Shown piece after piece: positions 52,055 to 62,249 of a stretch of DNA of 64,000 bases; within the stretch, counting starts at the first letter, position 1; each line of letters opens with the position of its first letter. Below the pieces are notes generated by a model. That model was not told the origin of the DNA, ran no database searches, and saw only the letters and a list, made by a program, of their open reading frames with translations. Both the position numbers and the translations under genes were made by a program. The stretch is taken from NCBI GenBank assembly GCA_001839685.1, contig MLAK01001459.1, positions 2,679 through 66,678 of the forward strand. The letters are read 5' to 3'. The stretch comes from Tritrichomonas foetus. Lineage: Eukaryota; Parabasalia; Tritrichomonadida; Tritrichomonadidae.

Positions 52055-52639
52055 TTAGCAGCAGTCCTTCTTTCCGCCAGAACGTCCTTGTGCGCTTGAA
52101 TCTGAAACAACGACATCATCGTAGTCTTTTTCGAAGTGAAGGTCTGGAATGAGAGCAGCCCTCTGGAAGAGCTCACTGACGCCCATTCCGGTTTTAGCGG
52201 ATACTTCGATGTAAAAGTCGCCACCAATCGAAAGTGAGTAATCTTCGGCTTGTTTGGTTGTAACTTTTCTTTCGCTGGCCAAATCGGCTTTGTTTCCAAC
52301 AATGACATACTTGACATATTCTGGAGACTTCTGCTGAAGGAGTTCGTAGAAAGTATCTAAGGCTTGGAATGATTTTTCAGATGTGACATCGAAGACCATG
52401 AAAGCAAGAGAAGCACCACTGAAATACATCGGTGTGAGTGATCTATATCGCTCCTGGCCGGCTGTATCCCAAATGTTGAACTCGACTTTACGTTCATCGA
52501 CATCAATGTTGACTGTGACGTTGGCTGCACCTACTGTGGCTTCAGCGCCTTCTTCATATGTGTCGTTAGCGATACGATTGACAATGCAGGTCTTTCCAAC
52601 GCCTGCGTCACCAACGAAGACAGCTTTAACTTTTCCCAT
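52055..52639 (-). CDS. Rab-family small GTPase
   Basis: A 194-residue Rab with complete boxes: GDAGVGKT (10-17), switch I Thr35, WDTAGQERYRSL (58-69, Gln62 kept), GNKADL, SAKTG, and a C-terminal KKDCC for prenylation. Rabs recruit effectors to specific membranes in vesicle traffic. The subfamily is uncertain; switch I (EATVGAANVTVNI) is atypical for Rab1, Rab5 or Rab11. Codon use is biased towards G/C ends, which suggests high expression. GGCCTAAAT elements occur 100 and 242 nt upstream. Confidence 0.93.
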   Translation of the reverse strand: MGKVKAVFVGDAGVGKTCIVNRIANDTYEEGAEATVGAANVTVNIDVDERKVEFNIWDTAGQERYRSLTPMYFSGASLAFMVFDVTSEKSFQALDTFYELLQQKSPEYVKYVIVGNKADLASERKVTTKQAEDYSLSIGGDFYIEVSAKTGMGVSELFQRAALIPDLHFEKDYDDVVVSDSSAQGRSGGKKDCC

Positions 52640-52880
52640 TTTGGAAGTAAAGTTTTATTCAATTCCAATCGTTCGGAAATACTGAAATTCACTGGAAGAT
52701 GAACTTTTTGTGCGTTTTTGAGTAAGCTGTTGAGATGGGCCTAAATTATTACTGTAACTTCACAAAAAGTTAATCCAAGTCAATTGACAATTCAATTTTA
52801 TTGTTATTGTTTAATTTTTCTGAAACTACTGTAATGACAAATTTAATTGAATTTTTGAGTGACGGTTAGTGAAAGATATT

Positions 52881-52900
52881 GGCCTAAATTTAGGTCAAAT
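52881..52900 (+). promoter_or_regulatory. Double GGCCTAAAT / GGTCAAAT motif
   Basis: GGCCTAAAT at 52881-52889 and GGTCAAAT at 52893-52900 begin 12 bp apart. A single GGCCTAAAT also occurs at 52738. Located upstream of the Rab gene. Confidence 0.4.
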
Positions 52901-53384
52901 TTTTGATGATTCTACAATCAAAACAAACTTTTTGATATTCACGATATTTTCCTCACTCAACAGAATCGAGAAATTGCACCACTCTTTTTGCTGACTAACT
53001 TTTATACTGGACAATTTCTTTCTTTTGCAAGAGATTCCACTGTTATATTCAATATCGATATTTACGTCCAATCTAGCAATTAAATCTCGAAATTTTGGTA
53101 TTATTAGTAATAATAATAATTTATTACCAGATAACTCGAATGATTTTTCTTTATGATTGAGTTTTTTATCAAAACATTCAGCACATCCATCAAATCTTGT
53201 AGAATCAATTTAATAAAGAAAATGCGTTTTGATGATGGCTGAACAAATTTATTATCAAATCAAAAACAATAAATTTCATTTTTAAAAATCATGATTAAAC
53301 AATATAAACAAATATTTATAAGTTTTTAATTCAAAAAAATTCTTCAATCATTTATATTCCGCCAAGAGGCGATTTTTTTCTATT

Positions 53385-53386
<2 letters not shown>

Positions 53387-53462
<76 letters not shown>
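53387..53462. repeat. 76-nt homopolymer T tract
   Basis: An uninterrupted run of T on the plus strand, preceded by a less pure T/C stretch from 53371. Read on the minus strand it is a poly-A tract downstream of the CAMK-type kinase gene. The exact length depends on sequencing accuracy. Confidence 0.9.
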
Positions 53463-53569
53463 CTTCAAAAATTTATAATACATAAAATCCTGAATTCGTA
53501 TTAATTCTATAATGACAACTTTTGATTGTGACTTCGCAAGCCAGTAAATAAAAAGTAAATAAGTAATTC

Positions 53570-54490
53570 TTACTTTCCTTTCGCTTCTTTTCTCTTTTTC
53601 AGTTCTTGAATGAGTGATGTGACGAGAGAGATCACGTTATCATCAGGAATCAGGTTATCCGGGTCGATGTTTTCTTCTTGGCCCTCAAACCAAGGATGCT
53701 GTAAAATTTCTTCAGCTGATGGCCTCAAGTCCGGGTCGGTGTTTAGCATGTTTGTCATTAAATTCTGGAGCTCAAATGTGATATCATCAGGAATTTCAAT
53801 TTGACCTTCCAAAATCTGCTTAACCGTTTCATGCATGACAGACTCAGGCGGGGCATCATCTTGGGTGGACCAGGGGAAGTGGCAGCAGATCATTGCATAC
53901 AAAACAATGCCGGCCGACCAAATATCAGCTTTCATTCCATTGTAGGGCTGCTCGTTGATGATCTCTGGCGCGGCGTAGACGAGCGTTCCGCATGTTGTCA
54001 ACATTGGCGAATTCCCATTGGCCTGTTTACAAAGGCCAAAATCTGTCAGTTTTGCATAGTGATCTTGCGTGATCAAAACGTTCTCAAGTTTGATGTCGCG
54101 ATGAGCAATTCCTAATTGATGGATATATTTTATCGCGCTGATAATTTGGAAGAAATAGTTCTTTGCTTCGCTCTCCTCAAGTCCGCCTGAGTCCTGGACT
54201 ATGTCGTTGAGGTCGCCTCCGTCGCAAAATTCGAATACTATGAATACCGTTGAATTATCAAGAAGAACATCGCGAATCTCGTTGATCGATGGATGTCTGA
54301 TTCTGCTATGAATGTTTAACTCGTTGAGAAAATGATTGAAAAACTCATCTTGAAGGCACATTTCGAGATCGATCACTTTACAGGCAAGCGTTTCACCCGT
54401 CGTCATGTGTTGACACTCCCAAACACTGCCAAACGAACCTGAGCTCAAATATTGCGTAAGTTGATAGATTCCAATACACTTTTTCTGCAT
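53570..54490 (-). CDS. CAMK/AMPK-related serine/threonine protein kinase
   Basis: The 306-residue protein is almost all kinase domain: glycine loop SSGSFGSVW (about 16-24), Lys38, HRDIKLEN (130-137), DFG (150-152), TTCGTLVYAAPE (165-176), DIWSAGIVLYAM and the terminal RPSAEEILQHPWF. HRDIKLEN, the CGTxxYAAPE activation segment and HPWF place it in the CAMK-like group near SNF1/AMPK-related kinases. No regulatory domain follows apart from a short acidic linker and a lysine-rich tail (about 290-306). All catalytic residues are present, so an active kinase is expected. The first ATG, at 54490, gives a typical N-terminus. Confidence 0.92.
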   Translation of the reverse strand: MQKKCIGIYQLTQYLSSGSFGSVWECQHMTTGETLACKVIDLEMCLQDEFFNHFLNELNIHSRIRHPSINEIRDVLLDNSTVFIVFEFCDGGDLNDIVQDSGGLEESEAKNYFFQIISAIKYIHQLGIAHRDIKLENVLITQDHYAKLTDFGLCKQANGNSPMLTTCGTLVYAAPEIINEQPYNGMKADIWSAGIVLYAMICCHFPWSTQDDAPPESVMHETVKQILEGQIEIPDDITFELQNLMTNMLNTDPDLRPSAEEILQHPWFEGQEENIDPDNLIPDDNVISLVTSLIQELKKRKEAKGK

Positions 54491-54820
54491 TTTTGTTCCT
54501 GGGTCGAAAGTGAATTCTTGATAAGCGAATTTTTCTGTGTTTACTTTTTGATAAAATTATATAAATTGAATCATACGTGTAAATCATGATTTGAATCCTA
54601 AATCATGGTTTGAATTAGCTTTCAAAAATTTATAAAGAAATTGAAATGAATTTCCTTGTTCACTAAATTCAAATTCGAATTGGGTTATTCCCCTATTAAC
54701 TTTTTCTAACAATTTTTAACTTTTTATTAAAAATGATGATTTAATTTGAATAAATGAATTATCCAAACCTTTTTCTAATCTTACCAACGACTTTTTCAAT
54801 TTGGGATGAATAATTTCAAA
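54491..54820. other. AT-rich 5' flank of the kinase gene
   Basis: On the minus strand it contains AAAAAGTAAACACAG about 45 nt before the start, which faintly resembles a trichomonad 3' splice-site block; no matching 5' site or conserved upstream exon is seen, so no intron is called. Confidence 0.35.
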
Positions 54821-54828
54821 GATAAATA
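54821..54828 (+). repeat. 8-bp target-site duplication, left of element B
   Basis: GATAAATA directly before the terminus; repeated exactly at 55925-55932. Confidence 0.85.
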
Positions 54829-55924
54829 AGATGTATACAAACTAACTAGATCTAGATGTAGAAGACTATTGAGAGATCTAAATGAATAATTGTTGATATT
54901 ATTGTCATCTAAAAATTATTTAATTGTAATCCTATTAATAATATATAAATATTATAATTTAAAAATCAAGATACAGAGAAAACCAAATCCAAAAAAAAAT
55001 TGTGAGAAAAAAATAAACCCCACAGAAATTTCTGAGAATTATTGAGATAAAAAGTGATTTTATAGCATTAATATCTTGATTATTTCTTATCATAAATCGT
55101 GCTTTTTATTATCATATGACCCTCCATCGAAAATTATAATGTTTTCCAAAATACAAAAATGAAGTATAAAAAAAATATTAATAATTTTGATATAAATAAA
55201 AAAAATTTAGGCATCAATGAGAAGATTACGAATGTTTTGCCATCTAATTGGCGAGTCATCAGAAAATTCACTTGGCATCGAGTCTGGAAAAAAACATATT
55301 GGATTCCATTTTTCTTGATTTGGTCTTTCAATCGTTGTATCTGTATCCCTGCTTGAGAATGTGCTGTTGAGGACTGCCAGTCTATTTTCTTCATATACTA
55401 AAATTTTATGACAGAAAAGATTTCAATACATTCATATTTGTCAAATGGAAATTGAATTAATTCAACATCACTGAGTTAAAACTATCAAAATTTTCGCGAT
55501 TTTTAATTAAAAATCGATAGAAGAAGTGTAAATAGAATTATGGGAAGCAGTATTATAATCTTTGTGATTCTTGGAAAAAAAGCTTCTCACAATTTTTTTT
55601 TATGCTTTCTCCAAAATCGCTCTTTTTTCGGTTTAATTGTTGCAAAATTTCAAAACTATGAATAAATATGGCTCATAACTATAAAAAATAGATTTAACAA
55701 TTGACTGAAAGCTGTTCACCCGAAAACTGAAACAATAGCTTCTTCAGAATCATTTTCGAAATATTTTTGAATTCGGCCATTTGCGAAGTTTGCGATAAGG
55801 GAAATTTTCGTCATTCTTTTAGCTATTTGGGTTTTGATTTTTGACTGATGGTATTAAGTAATACTGATGATAAGGATCATTTTAGTGATTTCGTACGTTA
55901 AGACTATTTGGTCTGTATACATCT
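54829..55924 (-). mobile_element. DNA transposon-like element, copy B (1,096 bp)
   Basis: The inverse-orientation counterpart of 27033-28130, beginning AGATGTATACAAAC and ending with the complementary terminus (GTCTGTATACATCT, one mismatch), and flanked by GATAAATA duplications. The internal sequence matches copy A nearly throughout, with scattered substitutions and a few short indels (for example around its 55710 and 55600 positions). It sits between the 5' end of the CAMK-type kinase and the 3' end of a coiled-coil gene. Confidence 0.88.
55134..55394 (-). CDS. Conserved 86-aa ORF inside element B
   Basis: Same product as the frame in element A except Gln instead of His at residue 49. See the entry at 27565 for features; its coding status is unproven. 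Confidence 0.35.
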   Translation of the reverse strand: MKKIDWQSSTAHSQAGIQIQRLKDQIKKNGIQYVFFQTRCQVNFLMTRQLDGKTFVIFSLMPKFFLFISKLLIFFLYFIFVFWKTL

Positions 55925-55932
55925 GATAAATA
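55925..55932 (+). repeat. 8-bp target-site duplication, right of element B
   Basis: GATAAATA, identical to 54821-54828. Confidence 0.85.
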
Positions 55933-56520
55933 TTTATTATGAGTGAAGTGATTTTATCTCTAAATATCGAAAAATACCATTATCTTGAAACAAAAGATGA
56001 TGTAACTAACTAACTAAAATTACATCGAATAAAAGGTGAATTATCTAGTTATGAAAATTAAAATTTAAAACCTCCATCAATATATTGATGAATAAGTTTA
56101 CAGAATTTCATACTCTTTTGACTCCATTCATAGTGTAAAAATAGAAAAGATTAATTAATCACTCGAAATTTCAATAATGAATACGAGCAACAATATTTTA
56201 CAGTGATTCGAAATATTTTCGCTATTTCCAGCCAAAATATTCACGAAATCCATGATAATTTGGTAAAATCAAATGAATTATTTAATTTCATTTATTTAAA
56301 AAATGGCATTTTTGTGAATTCTGGAATAATTAGTTTAAAATTTATAAATCAGCATTCCACCATTATTGGTGCTTTGTTTATTCAAATCATTTCCCAACAA
56401 TTCATGATGATTTTGTAATAAGCAAGAGGCTGAATTGAGTTATTCTGAACCAAATCTGACATAATAATAAGAAATAAATAAGTAAAAAAAAGGTAATACA
56501 TTTCATACATTTACAATAAA
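55933..56520. other. AT-rich spacer
   Basis: Between element B and the 3' end of the 1,781-aa coiled-coil gene. A 71-codon frame at 56203-56418 lacks an ATG-based, family-like product. Nothing else is recognised. Confidence 0.45.
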
Positions 56521-59500
56521 TTATATTCTCGATGTTAGCGGTCTTGAACTTCCGGTAAAGGATCTTCCAACACCTGGTCTAACAATTTTCTTTGATTGTC
56601 TTGTTGATCTTGGTCTTGCTGATGGATCATTAACACCAATCAATTCAGTAAGCAATGGAACAGTTGATGGTGGCATTGCTGCAATTTTGGCTTCAAGTTC
56701 AGCAATTTGCTGCCTTATACTTTCGTTTTCTTTTTTAATTTCTTCATTTTCTTGAAGTAGCTCATTCAGTTTCTGCATTCCTTCTTGAGTAACCGGTAAA
56801 TGTCCAGAATGGTTCGTTAATTTATGTTCCTCAACTTCAACAATTTCTTCATTTTCTTGAGAAACAGATCCAGGTCGAGAATTCTGTTGTGATCCTTGTT
56901 GTGAGTTTTGTTGTGAATTTTGCTGTGAGCTTCTTCTTGAACTTTGTGAACGTGGACTTGATGGTTGCGTGGCTGATGACTGTTGGAAATAATATTGTTG
57001 TGAGTTTTCTTGACCTGGAAACTGGACTCTTGCTGCTCTTCTTCTAGTTAAAGCGCGTCTCATGTAATCAAGTTGAGCCATTGGTTCTCTAACTTCGTAT
57101 TCAATTTGTTGTTCTAATTGCTGGGTTTCAAAATCAAGCATTTCAAGTTCATCACTTTTCTCTTGAATCTGTCGAAGTAACTGCGTTACATTGACATCAT
57201 TTGAATTATCTTTGGTGAGTTGTTTCATTTCATTATGAACCCGATCGGCTGCACGAAGGTTCATTTCTTTCCAGTGAAGTAATTTTGCATTCTTTTTCTT
57301 GCTTTCTTCGATTTCTTGACGAAGGTTTTCGATTTCTATTTCTGTATTTGTTAATTGATGATAAGCACCTTGTAATTCAGAATTCAATTCTTCCATATCT
57401 TCTTCCAAGAGTCGTTGTCCATGCCACAGCGTCATACTGAATCCTTTCTTTTCTTCAGCAACTTTATTAATCATTCGTGAATAGATTTTACTAAATCCAA
57501 TACATGAAAGGGTTGTGGAAATCCTCAATTTCTTTTTGAGAATTTGAAGTTCTTCAATTTCTTTTTTAGTATCTTCTATTTTATCATGAATATCCTTCTT
57601 TTCTTTCGGTGGTTTTGGATCAATAATTTGAAGCTGACGAGCTATTTTCCTTCGAACAGGATCGCGAATTTCTATGGGCTCATTTACAATTTTATCTGCA
57701 ATTTCTTTATTGGTGACATTGTTAATGAATGTTGGATTATCTTTAAATCGATTAATAGCATCATAAGCAGATTCGTATATGAAATTCTTACTTTGAATGA
57801 ATTTCATTTTAGCTTTTTGAATCTCTTCTTTGAGATCTTTAACTAGTAAATCGAATTCTGCACGAATTTCACGTGTAATTCGCTTTTCAAATCGATCTTG
57901 TTCTTGATTCACAACTTTTTCTTCATCTCGTAAATGGGCTAATGTTTGGTAATTCTTTTGTAATTTTGTTGCTAAATTAAAAGCAATGGCACCACGATAT
58001 TTAAGAAGGAAATCCTTTATGTACATATTCAGATATTCTTGTTCATTTAATCTTACATGAAATTCTTTCAACACATTTGCCAAATATCCTGACCATGTTA
58101 AAGTCAGTCTTGCTTCACTAACAACAACAAAACCAGTTAACATTTCAGAAATTGTGTTCAAATCTTGGTTTAATTCATCAAGTTTCAAAGTCACCATGTT
58201 TTGGTCCATTGGATCATCTTTTTTGTAAACAGTAACCATTCTAGCCACTGCATGACAAAATCTTGAACGAGCATAACTAACTTCTTGTAAAAATTGTTCC
58301 TTTATACTCGAAATTGTTGGTAAATAATTATTATGGCTGTTATTTATTTGAATTCTTTTAGCATAGCAGTCTGGTTTTAACATTTGATTGGGCGCAGAGA
58401 AAACTTCTTCAATTTCTTCTGATTTGGCTTTAAATTGAGCTTCATAGATAGTTTTATATAAATTATTTAATAATTCATGAACAACTTCAATTAAAACGAT
58501 GGTTCTTTCCGCAAGTAGAGCAGTTTCAATTGTACCAGTTTGTGGTCTTTGTCCTATTCGTGTTGTTGACTTAATGTTTACATTGGCATCATAAGCAGCT
58601 TTACCTTTAGTGAATGTTTCATTTGTCAAATTAACAATTGATGATTCTATTGTTACTTTAAATGGATCATTACAAACAAGAAGCCAGTAATATCCAATCT
58701 TTAGAAAAGATAATCTCAACAAATTCAGAGAGAAATTATAAGCATTTATTCGATAGTCTGAATTATTAAAACCAACGATTGAATCATCAATCTTTTGTTC
58801 TAACTGACTCTGCATGCTCATAAATTCTGCACGGAATTGATCATTACATTGGTACCAGAATTGATTTAAGTATCGTTGAAAGTATAATCCAGGTGTCATA
58901 AAAGAGTGTTTTCCAAATAAAGGTTCAAACATACTTTGGATATATAATTTAGTTGATTCAAGTGAGTAATAAACGGGTTCTTTCGGAATCATTACATTTT
59001 CATATAAAGCCAAGGCAGTTAGATAAATTTTGTTGCAATATGTAATTCTTTCAATATCGAAATATTCAATAGATAAAGTGATATCAGATGGATTTTGTGT
59101 CCTTTTAATCTCAACACTTAAGCGAGAAAAGAATGGACTAGCAAATAATAGAGTTTCATTATAAATATTTTCCATAATCTTTGGTTTTGATTGAGTGACG
59201 TAAGATTCATGCCGTATTAATTCAAGAAGTTGAACTCGAATTAATATAAATTTGAGAAGCTGTTGAAGAATATTTGTTGGATTCTTAAGAGAAAGTACTT
59301 GAACAATTGTTGGAACAAAGAAGTGCTCTAAATGATCATTTTCATCTAAAATATTACTCACTTCTTCATTAGGGAATAGGATAAAAGCGTCTTGACTAGT
59401 ATAATGTAACAAGAAGTTCCTTTCAAAAATGGACAAAAAAGCAATCTCTGAAAGGTAACAATAATGAATAAATGAAACAATTATTTGATCAGTTGCCGTG

Positions 59501-61866
59501 AAATCTTTGGCATCGGAAAGATTACAAAACTGGGCAGAAAAATCAGATTCTTTGATTATTTTTGGTTCATAAAACAATAAATTTGGTGCATTTCGAAGAA
59601 CTTGTTGATGTTGAATCATTGCACGAGTTGGGCGAGAAGTAAAGCCATTTCCGTGTGCATTCATTTCAAAGAATTCTTGAATAAAAGTATTATCATCACC
59701 AAAATTGTTATAGCGAACCGCAATTGATGCAGTCAAAAAGAAATTGTGTTGTGCTTGAATAATTGTTAGTAATTCATCAGGCATCCATTCATCAGTAATA
59801 GATGAAAAATCATAATTACCATAAGCAAAATCAATAACATCTTTTATATCCCCTTTTGAGCGTGTTTGAACTTGTTTTTGATAAACAGCCAATAAATTAT
59901 CTGATCTAATTAAATAATTTCGTAATTTTTGTGTCAATTTTATCATTTGATATAACTTCAAAGCGAACTTATATCTTTTTTCAGGTTCTTGTTCATATAT
60001 TTTATCATGAATATAATATAAATCATTCAAGATCGGGGATGACATAGTTTGTGAAACAACATTTGACATTTTCATATTAAAGGCATAAGATTCAGGATTA
60101 GAATTAGTTAGCATATTAGATGTATCATTTAAAAGCTGGGACCAGACAGCAAAATAGAAATAAGATTGAAACTTTAAATCACGAACAGAAAATGATGTAA
60201 TTATTTCATTTGTAATATCATATGAGACTTTCAAGAAATCTGGAATTTTTTGTAAGCAGGAATAAATACTAATAATCGAATAAGGAAATTGCTCGTTCGA
60301 TGCTTGATTACAATTATCAGGACTTGAATCTGTATTGGAAGGGAATTCAAACCATGGAAAGAGATCTTTGTTTAATTCTCCAAACATATTGTTATTATAT
60401 ATTTGGTAATTAATTAAAGTTTGGATGACATCAGCTATTTTATGGAGAATATCATTTGATAGCCTGAAAGGCGTTAAACATGAATTATGAACACCAGTTA
60501 AAAAGTTAGGTCGTAATTGTAAAATCTGTTTTGCAATTGATTCAATTTCTACCTTTTGTGTGTTTCGTTTTACTTCGATTAATGAATTCATAATTAAAAC
60601 CTTCTGTTTATAAAAGTTATCAAATATTTCCAAAAGTAATTCAAGAAGGCTTTCATTATCAATTTCAATATCTTTGGCATTTGATTTCATTGCTGTTGAG
60701 GCAACGAGGATTTGTTTAGTGAAAATAGGAAATTGCTCATTAAAGTATTCATTTTGTTCAGTTTTAAATAATTCTTGTTTAAGTTTATCGATTGCTTTTA
60801 ATGAATCTATGATTGAATGAAGTAATAATTTATTTCGAGAAAATTGAAGCCGAACTAAAGTTGTTACTTTATCACTAGTTAGATCTTTTACAGTTTGGTT
60901 ACTGAATTTTGCCAATGAGCTGTTTAAGTTTTTGGGATCTGGATTGATCAGACTATCAAAACAAATTTTGACAGCAACATCAATTTTGATACTGTTCATA
61001 AAATTGTAGTTTAAGCGATCGAGTAAAGTTGGATCTTCAACTAATTTTATGTCAGAATATATTTTTTCACAATCAACAGTCATTGTCACGCATTTTCCAT
61101 ACAGCTTTTCGCATAAATAGCTGAAATGTTGACCATCGTGTGATTCTAAGTCGAATTCGATATTCATGATGCCTGCAAGCCTTTTTAATTCTTCCCGTAG
61201 AACTTCTGTGTCTTTGATTACGGATGGAAGACTTTTCGCATTCATTTCAGCTTCAGTATCTTCGATGAATCTGTTTGCGGCAATTTTCAGGATTTCATGC
61301 CTCCGGACTAACGGGAATTGCTTGAACAAGTCATAAATATTTTGTAGTGCAAAATTACGGTGATAATTCAGCATATCATATCGAATTGCAATTTCCACAA
61401 ATTTTGGGTCTGCGTCTGGCGTATTTAAATTGCAAATTCCGAGTTCGCAAGTCTTCATGAATTTCGATGTTGATTTTAAGAATCTTTCCATTTCCTTCGT
61501 ATATTTAGGATATGTGTTTTCTGAGTTCATTCGATTGAAAACTTTCTCGTTCTTCCATTGAACACTTTTAATTAAGTTTCTGAAAAAATCATCGAAGTTT
61601 GAATAATTGTCGATCGTATAGGTTTTTTCGAAGTCGCTTCGTATCTTATCTGAGAAAAAGTGAGGATTATAGACTGGTACATACTCTGTAAATTGATTAA
61701 TAAATGCATTTTTCTGGGCTTCAATCGTTTCTTTGAGATTAAAAAAATTCGGGAGTTCTACATTACATGCCGAGAATTCGTTTCCTGAAAATTTGCATAT
61801 TTGCGAAATGATATTGCTTTCAAAATCGTTCTGAATAGCGTTCCAGTCTATATCGCTACTCGCCAT
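56521..61866 (-). CDS. Large coiled-coil protein, 1,781 aa, probably cytoskeletal
   Basis: The first 1,250 residues are helical and charged with no domain I recognise. From about 1,320 to 1,600 there are strong coiled-coil segments (EEKVVNQEQDRFEKRITREIR-type and EELNSELQGAYHQLTNTEIE-type). A Gln/Ser-rich linker (about 1,618-1,658, with repeated NSQQ) and a short final coiled coil (about 1,690-1,730) precede a basic Arg/Ser tail. Size and plan resemble axonemal or basal-body coiled-coil proteins of the CCDC162/CFAP type, but I cannot prove that relation from sequence alone. The start at 61866 is the first ATG and gives a plausible N-terminus (MASSDIDWNAIQ). No introns needed. Confidence 0.8.
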   Translation of the reverse strand: MASSDIDWNAIQNDFESNIISQICKFSGNEFSACNVELPNFFNLKETIEAQKNAFINQFTEYVPVYNPHFFSDKIRSDFEKTYTIDNYSNFDDFFRNLIKSVQWKNEKVFNRMNSENTYPKYTKEMERFLKSTSKFMKTCELGICNLNTPDADPKFVEIAIRYDMLNYHRNFALQNIYDLFKQFPLVRRHEILKIAANRFIEDTEAEMNAKSLPSVIKDTEVLREELKRLAGIMNIEFDLESHDGQHFSYLCEKLYGKCVTMTVDCEKIYSDIKLVEDPTLLDRLNYNFMNSIKIDVAVKICFDSLINPDPKNLNSSLAKFSNQTVKDLTSDKVTTLVRLQFSRNKLLLHSIIDSLKAIDKLKQELFKTEQNEYFNEQFPIFTKQILVASTAMKSNAKDIEIDNESLLELLLEIFDNFYKQKVLIMNSLIEVKRNTQKVEIESIAKQILQLRPNFLTGVHNSCLTPFRLSNDILHKIADVIQTLINYQIYNNNMFGELNKDLFPWFEFPSNTDSSPDNCNQASNEQFPYSIISIYSCLQKIPDFLKVSYDITNEIITSFSVRDLKFQSYFYFAVWSQLLNDTSNMLTNSNPESYAFNMKMSNVVSQTMSSPILNDLYYIHDKIYEQEPEKRYKFALKLYQMIKLTQKLRNYLIRSDNLLAVYQKQVQTRSKGDIKDVIDFAYGNYDFSSITDEWMPDELLTIIQAQHNFFLTASIAVRYNNFGDDNTFIQEFFEMNAHGNGFTSRPTRAMIQHQQVLRNAPNLLFYEPKIIKESDFSAQFCNLSDAKDFTATDQIIVSFIHYCYLSEIAFLSIFERNFLLHYTSQDAFILFPNEEVSNILDENDHLEHFFVPTIVQVLSLKNPTNILQQLLKFILIRVQLLELIRHESYVTQSKPKIMENIYNETLLFASPFFSRLSVEIKRTQNPSDITLSIEYFDIERITYCNKIYLTALALYENVMIPKEPVYYSLESTKLYIQSMFEPLFGKHSFMTPGLYFQRYLNQFWYQCNDQFRAEFMSMQSQLEQKIDDSIVGFNNSDYRINAYNFSLNLLRLSFLKIGYYWLLVCNDPFKVTIESSIVNLTNETFTKGKAAYDANVNIKSTTRIGQRPQTGTIETALLAERTIVLIEVVHELLNNLYKTIYEAQFKAKSEEIEEVFSAPNQMLKPDCYAKRIQINNSHNNYLPTISSIKEQFLQEVSYARSRFCHAVARMVTVYKKDDPMDQNMVTLKLDELNQDLNTISEMLTGFVVVSEARLTLTWSGYLANVLKEFHVRLNEQEYLNMYIKDFLLKYRGAIAFNLATKLQKNYQTLAHLRDEEKVVNQEQDRFEKRITREIRAEFDLLVKDLKEEIQKAKMKFIQSKNFIYESAYDAINRFKDNPTFINNVTNKEIADKIVNEPIEIRDPVRRKIARQLQIIDPKPPKEKKDIHDKIEDTKKEIEELQILKKKLRISTTLSCIGFSKIYSRMINKVAEEKKGFSMTLWHGQRLLEEDMEELNSELQGAYHQLTNTEIEIENLRQEIEESKKKNAKLLHWKEMNLRAADRVHNEMKQLTKDNSNDVNVTQLLRQIQEKSDELEMLDFETQQLEQQIEYEVREPMAQLDYMRRALTRRRAARVQFPGQENSQQYYFQQSSATQPSSPRSQSSRRSSQQNSQQNSQQGSQQNSRPGSVSQENEEIVEVEEHKLTNHSGHLPVTQEGMQKLNELLQENEEIKKENESIRQQIAELEAKIAAMPPSTVPLLTELIGVNDPSARPRSTRQSKKIVRPGVGRSFTGSSRPLTSRI

Positions 61867-62249
61867 TTTTTAATTGAAAATAAACGGATGCGAAATTTCC
61901 TAAAATTGAGGAAATCTAAACTTTTTCTGAAGAAAATCTATACGTTAATTTATGGAAAGATATTTCAAGATCGGAGATAATTTTGGAAGCATTATTTATA
62001 CAATGTGCAGATAAATATATGATATCTCCAATTAAATATATTTCATTATTGATGCATTGATCAATGTTTGTAAATCATATTGAGATTACATTTGATAGAT
62101 AGATATTGGATGAATTTCATTTTTGTTATGTAACAAAATCGAGATTCATCTTATCAGCTTTGATATTTTCTTTAGGAGTGGCTAAAGTTGGTTGGGTTTT
62201 CAAATAATAAACGTGCGCTTAATTTCATAAAAAATTGATCGTTTCTGGA
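61867..62249. other. Divergent spacer
   Basis: Between the 5' ends of the large coiled-coil gene (-) and a helical-repeat gene (+). Contains one degenerate GGCTAAAG half-site near 62180; no other structure seen. Confidence 0.4.

Larger units (their letters stand above)
52640..53569. other. Intergenic region with motif pair and 76-nt poly-T
   Basis: It holds a single GGCCTAAAT at 52738-52746, a paired motif at 52881-52900, and a pure T run at 53387-53462, about 107 nt past the stop codon of the downstream minus-strand kinase. No gene is evident. Confidence 0.6.

Noticed and set aside
54490..54545. Possible intron 3' splice site (AAAGTAAACACAG) before the CAMK kinase start
   Set aside because: It lacks the full trichomonad ACTAACACACAG block, and no upstream exon or 5' splice site was found; the gene has a good ATG without it.
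56203..56418. 71-codon frame right of element B
   Set aside because: Does not begin with ATG and shows no family features; possible decayed fragment but not supportable.
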